From Silvibacterium acidisoli (lineage in GTDB: Bacteria > Acidobacteriota > Terriglobia > Terriglobales > Acidobacteriaceae): 64,000 bases of DNA. The position numbers were made by a program, and so were the translations under genes. This document shows positions 60,446-64,000 of this stretch, in pieces. Location: NCBI GenBank assembly GCA_022870745.1, contig CP085323.1, forward strand, positions 5,084,001 through 5,148,000, read 5' to 3'. A model generated the notes under the pieces. That model was not told the origin of the DNA. It did not search any database and saw only the letters and a program-made list of their open reading frames with translations. Numbering within the stretch: position 1 is the stretch's first letter; every line of letters begins with the position of its first letter.

Positions 60446-61496
60446 GAAAACGCATCGTCTCCGCTGTTAATCCTGGCCCAAAGGACATCGCACATCCGCG
60501 TTGTCCCGGTCGTGCCTGTTCCATGATGGCTTTCAGCACAAACATTACGGTTGCTGACGACATGTTGCCAAAGTTCGAGAGCACCTCGCGCGAAGCGGCC
60601 AATGCCTCTCGCGGCAACTCGAGTCCTTTCTCCACCGCATCCAGGACAGACCTCCCTCCGGGATGCACCGCCCAGAGGTCGATATGGTCCCGGTTTTTCA
60701 TGAGTTCGCCTCCATGAAGCGCTTGACTCAACTCGCCCGGCACCTGGCCTGAGAGCAGCATGTCAAAACCGAGCCCACGCACTTTCCACGTGATTAGCCG
60801 ACGCGTCTCCGGCACCATGATCGCTTCGAAGCTATCCAGGGCCAGCCCCTGCTCTTGAGCCGTGATCAGGCTTGCCGCCGCGCCATCGGCAAAGACGAGG
60901 AAGGAAAGCACCTGTTCCAAATCCTGCGTTTCCTGGAAGTGCAGAGTGCAAAGCTCCAGGTTCAGCATCAGTACGCTTGCCTTGGGCTCTGAGCGCACAA
61001 TATGCCGCGCCAGCTTTAATCCATTGATTGCGGCATAGCAGCCCATGAAACCGACCATCGTGCGCTCCACTTTGGGAGAGAGGCTGAGATGATCCACGAT
61101 CTCAAAATCCAGGCCGGGCGCATACAGCCCGGTGCAACACGTAACGATGACATGCGAGATGCTGTTACGCTCGTGTTCGCTGAGAGCAAGCCTGTCGATC
61201 GTCTTTCGCATCAGCACCGGAGCGCACTCTTCGAACAACTCCATGCGATGCGTTGTGCCGGGAAAATTGCCTAACCGATAGAATTCGTTCGCGTCATGGG
61301 ACTGGAAGCGAGTAGGACGTTTCACCGGATCAAGAAACGAATAGCGATGCGCGATCTCAGCTCGGCTCACCATGCGACGGAAAACCGCGCGAAGCCTCGA
61401 GTCCGTCAACATCTCTTCAGCAAAGGTGACGAATACCTGGTGAACATCGTGCTCCGGCGCTGCCGTCGCGATACGGTTTATGTATGCGGTTGTCAT
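60435..61496 (-). CDS. Type III polyketide synthase (chalcone/stilbene synthase family)
   Basis: 353 residues of thiolase fold with the full catalytic triad Cys153 (FMGCYAAINGLK), His278 (WAVHPGGRS) and Asn311 (NFGNMSSATV). Bacterial members extend fatty-acyl starters with malonyl-CoA to give alkylresorcinols or alkylpyrones. First gene of a coupled minus-strand run with the methyltransferase and DUF2306 gene. The starter cannot be read from sequence. Confidence 0.93.
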   Translation of the reverse strand: MTTAYINRIATAAPEHDVHQVFVTFAEEMLTDSRLRAVFRRMVSRAEIAHRYSFLDPVKRPTRFQSHDANEFYRLGNFPGTTHRMELFEECAPVLMRKTIDRLALSEHERNSISHVIVTCCTGLYAPGLDFEIVDHLSLSPKVERTMVGFMGCYAAINGLKLARHIVRSEPKASVLMLNLELCTLHFQETQDLEQVLSFLVFADGAAASLITAQEQGLALDSFEAIMVPETRRLITWKVRGLGFDMLLSGQVPGELSQALHGGELMKNRDHIDLWAVHPGGRSVLDAVEKGLELPREALAASREVLSNFGNMSSATVMFVLKAIMEQARPGQRGCAMSFGPGLTAETMRFHAV

Positions 61497-61813
61497 GCTA
61501 AAAGGGCCCTCATTCGGAATGGTTTCGATCTTTCTTTGTCCCTGCTATCAGAAGGCATCTGGTCCGGCCACAAACTTCACTCATCCGTTGGCGGAGGCTG
61601 CTCTGAGATCGCGAACGAAGACATCTCTTTGCTGAGACGGGTCCCTTATTCCTTTGATAGCACTTTGCGCCGGGGAGGCAGGATGACGATTCGTTCAGGA
61701 TTGTGCTGGGACGAGACTTGGCATCTCCGCCGGTGTGCTACGTTACGAATCAGTAAGCCTGAGAATATATCGCACCGGGTGCATCTCGGTGCCTGAAAGA
61801 TCGGTAGATCGAG
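61497..61813. other. Divergent promoter interval
   Basis: About 320 bp between the polyketide synthase and the PepSY-like gene, transcribed away from each other. A GCACCGGGTGC dyad lies near 61775-61785, close to the plus-strand start. Otherwise nothing recognised. Confidence 0.35.
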
Positions 61814-62284
61814 ATGACGCTCGCGACTCGCCTTAAAGCCTTCCGCCTGACGCACAACTACCTTGGTGTGTTTTTTGCGCCGACTATCCTCTTTTTCTCC
61901 ATCACTGGCGGTCTTCAAATGTTCGGTTTACACGAGACCAGCCGTGGGAGCTCCTATACTCCGCCGGCCCTCCTTGTTCACCTGTCGCAACTCCACAAGA
62001 AGGGTACCCTTTACCTTCCCCCATCCAAGACAGCAAAGACGGCCGCCCCCAAGCCGGATTCCGCCAAACCCAATATTCCAAAGGCCACTGAGGCGCCGAC
62101 ATCGATGCCGGCGCCTCCGAACCCTCTTCCGATGAAAATATTCTTCGCCGCGGCGGCGCTGGCGCTCGTGTTGTCTACCTGCACCGGACTGTTCATGGCC
62201 TGGGTGTACGCACGGAGGAAAATTCTAGTGGCTGGAGTGTTTGCGGCAGGCATCATCTGTCCGCTCGTAGCGCTGCTTCTCTAA
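61814..62284 (+). CDS. PepSY-type membrane protein
   Basis: 156 residues. The N-terminal helix region LKAFRLTHNYLGVFFAPTILFFSITGGLQMFGLHE matches the start of PepSY-associated transmembrane proteins. A Pro/Ala/Lys-rich linker (75-110) leads to two more helices. Shorter than classical PepSY_TM reductases and without haem-linked core, so a reduced member. Divergent from the polyketide genes. Confidence 0.8.
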   Translation: MTLATRLKAFRLTHNYLGVFFAPTILFFSITGGLQMFGLHETSRGSSYTPPALLVHLSQLHKKGTLYLPPSKTAKTAAPKPDSAKPNIPKATEAPTSMPAPPNPLPMKIFFAAAALALVLSTCTGLFMAWVYARRKILVAGVFAAGIICPLVALLL

Positions 62285-62558
62285 GCGTCATCGTCCCCGT
62301 GCCCACTCTCTCCGCCAGACCCTCAACGAATTCACCTTGATCAATCCGAGATTGGCGCAATCGTTGTTTGTTCGTATCAACGACGATGCGCCCAATCGGA
62401 TAGCTCAGCTGCTCTCTGTACATCAAGGCCAGTAAACCTGGGCTGCGATACCGTGTGCAGTTCCGTCGAGTGCTGTCTTTCGAACATGTTCACTCTCCCT
62501 CTTTCTACTCGTTGGCAACCATTGGCACGTGAGACTTAGCGGCGGCCGCGCAGAATCC

Positions 62559-63140
62559 TCAGCGCCTGGCAGCAGCGAGTTTCTTTAGCGCTGAGGATGT
62601 AATTTCCCGGAATGCATCGCAAGTGCCTGAAACACGCGATGCAAGAAGCGCGCCGTGAACGACTGCCATGAAGGCATCCGCCTCGACGCTGAATGAATCC
62701 TGGACGCGGATCTTACCGTTCTTCACTCCTGCCTCCAGGGTTTTCCTGATCCACTGCTTGAGACTTGCGAAATGCAGCTTGAGTTCAGCTGCTACTTCAG
62801 CTGGAAGCCCCGGCAATTCGGCTGCCAAGAGAGCCGCAACACAGAATGGCTGTGTCCCGTCTGCAAGACACCCTTCCCAATACTTCACATAAGCACCCAG
62901 GCGTTTGAGAGGGTCCTGAATATTCTTATCGATCGCCTGAGTGCCACCGATCAGGCCCTCACGGTGTTTTCTAAGAACCGCAACAGCCAACTCCGCCTTT
63001 GTTGGGAAGTGATGATGGATACTGGGCTTACGGATACTCACTCGTTCAGCGATATCGGCGTAGCTGAAACCCGCATATCCTAACTCGGCCATCAATGAAT
63101 GAGCGGCGGCGAGAATTCGATCTGCTGTATCGTTTTGCAT
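62559..63140 (-). CDS. TetR-family regulator (paralogue)
   Basis: 193 residues from the ATG at 63140, starting MQNDTADRILAAA like the regulator at 46852 (MQNDTAERILDAA). The helix-turn-helix SYADIAERVSIRKPSIHHHFPTKAELAVAVL is nearly the same, and the two match along their whole length. A CTATCACTTGGTAG dyad lies about 15-30 bp before the start. The target genes are probably the damaged SDR/RidA remnants or the oxygenase to the right. Confidence 0.92.
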   Translation of the reverse strand: MQNDTADRILAAAHSLMAELGYAGFSYADIAERVSIRKPSIHHHFPTKAELAVAVLRKHREGLIGGTQAIDKNIQDPLKRLGAYVKYWEGCLADGTQPFCVAALLAAELPGLPAEVAAELKLHFASLKQWIRKTLEAGVKNGKIRVQDSFSVEADAFMAVVHGALLASRVSGTCDAFREITSSALKKLAAARR

Positions 63141-63423
63141 TATGCCTCGCAGTCTACCAAGTGATAGGCGCCGGAGCAAACTGCGGCTTTCCGCGCTATG
63201 AAGTAGAGATGTCCGTTCAGTTGATCGACGCTCGGACGATCCGTTCCAGACTCATTCCCTCCTCGCATATCAAAACCGCCGCCCGTCGGCCGAGGATTAG
63301 AAGTTACGCAGGGAGTATGGGCGACGGGTGTCGCAGTTGGAAAGCCGTGAAGGAACCACTACAACCGCAATCCACTATCAACTGCGATAACCAGATACCG
63401 TTATTGCCTTCGCTCTAAGCAGA

Positions 63424-63510
63424 TGCTTGGCGCAGAAGACCACCGAAGCTCGCTACGTCACTGGTGAAGTGCTTCACGTAGACGGCGGCCTGCACGCAGA
63501 TAAATGGTAA
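63424..63510 (+). pseudogene. SDR C-terminal remnant
   Basis: The plus strand reads LAQKTTEARYVTGEVLHVDGGLHADKW then stop, the typical end of a classical SDR (YVTGEVLHVDGG). No SDR body precedes it. Confidence 0.65.
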
Positions 63511-63531
63511 TGGCTACCTCTATCGACGCTC

Positions 63532-63795
63532 AATGCGCTGGCCGCTGCGCGAGCACATCTCGGATCTCTGGACGCCATCGGCAAGGTGCTCAAGACCGGC
63601 GTCTACGTTGTAGCTACCGAGAATCTCACCAGGCAGTTCCCGAAGATCGCTGATGGGCTTCCGAATTGCTTCATGATGTTTCCGGCGAGGCTGGGCTTTC
63701 TGTTAGAAGGGTTATGGGGCTGACGAATATTCCAGTAGGAGTGCCCGCCATGGTGGAGCTACTCCTTGAAGTTAGGCAGGGGCTGCAAGCTAAGG
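63532..63795 (+). pseudogene. RidA-family gene with a frameshift
   Basis: The first frame reads NALAAARAHLGSLDAIGKVLKTGVYVVATENL and FPKIADG; a +/-1 shift near 63657 continues in another frame as SELLHDVSGEAGLSVRRVMGLTNIPVGVPAMVELLLEV. Joined, this is the C-terminal two-thirds of a YjgF/RidA protein. The start of the gene is missing too. Confidence 0.7.
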
Positions 63796-63832
63796 GGCCT
63801 CTGAATGAATTCAGCAGCGGGAAGGTAGTGAT

Positions 63833-64000
63833 ATGCAGAACGAGAACAAACCCTCTTGGCGGAAAAATCGCGTAACGGCTGAGTTGGATATTGAATACCC
63901 CATCATTCAGGGCGCTTTGGGAGGATTCTCTTCCGAGCGCCTTACTTCAGCGGTTTCGAACTTTGGCGCGCTTGGGACATTTGGAGCTTACAGCAAAGAT
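63833..64000 (+). CDS. Nitronate monooxygenase-like protein, N-terminus
   Basis: 56 codons before the window ends. After a short basic lead (MQNENKPSWRKNRVTAELDI) the sequence EYPIIQGALGGFSSERLTSAVSNFGALGTFGA is the first strand-loop of the FMN-binding barrel of nitronate monooxygenase / 2-nitropropane dioxygenase enzymes. The start ATG at 63833 follows GGGAAGG at about ten bases. Confidence 0.75.
   Translation, partial: MQNENKPSWRKNRVTAELDIEYPIIQGALGGFSSERLTSAVSNFGALGTFGAYSKD

Overview
This is a chromosomal window from a moderately GC-rich Gram-negative-type bacterium. A soil acidobacterium of the Terriglobus/Edaphobacter/Granulicella group is my best guess, from the mix of genes (Nramp beside a soluble MgtE-like protein, S23-type four-helix protein, type III polyketide synthase cluster, many SDR/hydrolase genes with their own regulators). 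No rRNA or marker gene is present, so this is an inference. The dominant structure is an integrative and conjugative element (ICE) of about 38 kb. It sits in the 3' end of an initiator tRNA-Met gene (3889-3965) and is bounded by a perfect 47-bp direct repeat (3921-3967 and 41934-41980).

Left chromosomal flank (1-3920): start of an unfinished minus-strand gene, a soluble PRC-barrel/MgtE-N/CBS protein, a four-helix-bundle gene framed by inverted repeats, an Nramp-related transporter with unusual metal-site residues, a RhaM-type mutarotase, and the tRNA.

ICE (3921-41980): (a) tyrosine integrase with a cysteine-rich insertion, excisionase, and a divergent LysR regulator; (b) metabolic cargo (hydrolase, two SDR genes, one truncated) ending in a broken group II intron; (c) a 1691-residue DUF4011/SF1 helicase/Vsr-like nuclease, probably a single-gene defence protein of the Hhe kind; (d) a complete minus-strand conjugation region: MobF relaxase, coupling protein, accessory DNA-binding proteins, a candidate oriT, RepB-type primase, SSB, and VirB/Trb type IV secretion genes; (e) an XRE regulator and a RES/Xre toxin-antitoxin pair; (f) a QatABCD anti-phage operon, with a divergent 545-residue protein of unknown function beside it and next to attR. 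The same 29-bp palindrome, containing a LysR-type T-N11-A core, lies upstream of both the excisionase gene and the pilus/T4SS operon. It is at the same distance from a TTGGAC hexamer in both places. This suggests that one ICE-encoded LysR activator couples excision with transfer.

Right flank (41981-64000): an accessory-looking chromosomal stretch of small enzymes, each near its own regulator (LysR, TetR, AraC, HxlR, TetR). It includes alpha/beta hydrolase, metallo-beta-lactamase-fold protein, azoreductase, OsmC/Ohr, SDRs, cupin, SnoaL-like and YceI proteins. It also carries a minus-strand type III polyketide synthase - methyltransferase - DUF2306 - FAD oxidoreductase group that may make an alkyl-resorcinol/pyrone/quinone-type lipid. 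Several decayed genes (FAD oxidoreductase start, SDR tail, frameshifted RidA) show that this flank is being reshaped. The window ends inside a nitronate monooxygenase-like gene.
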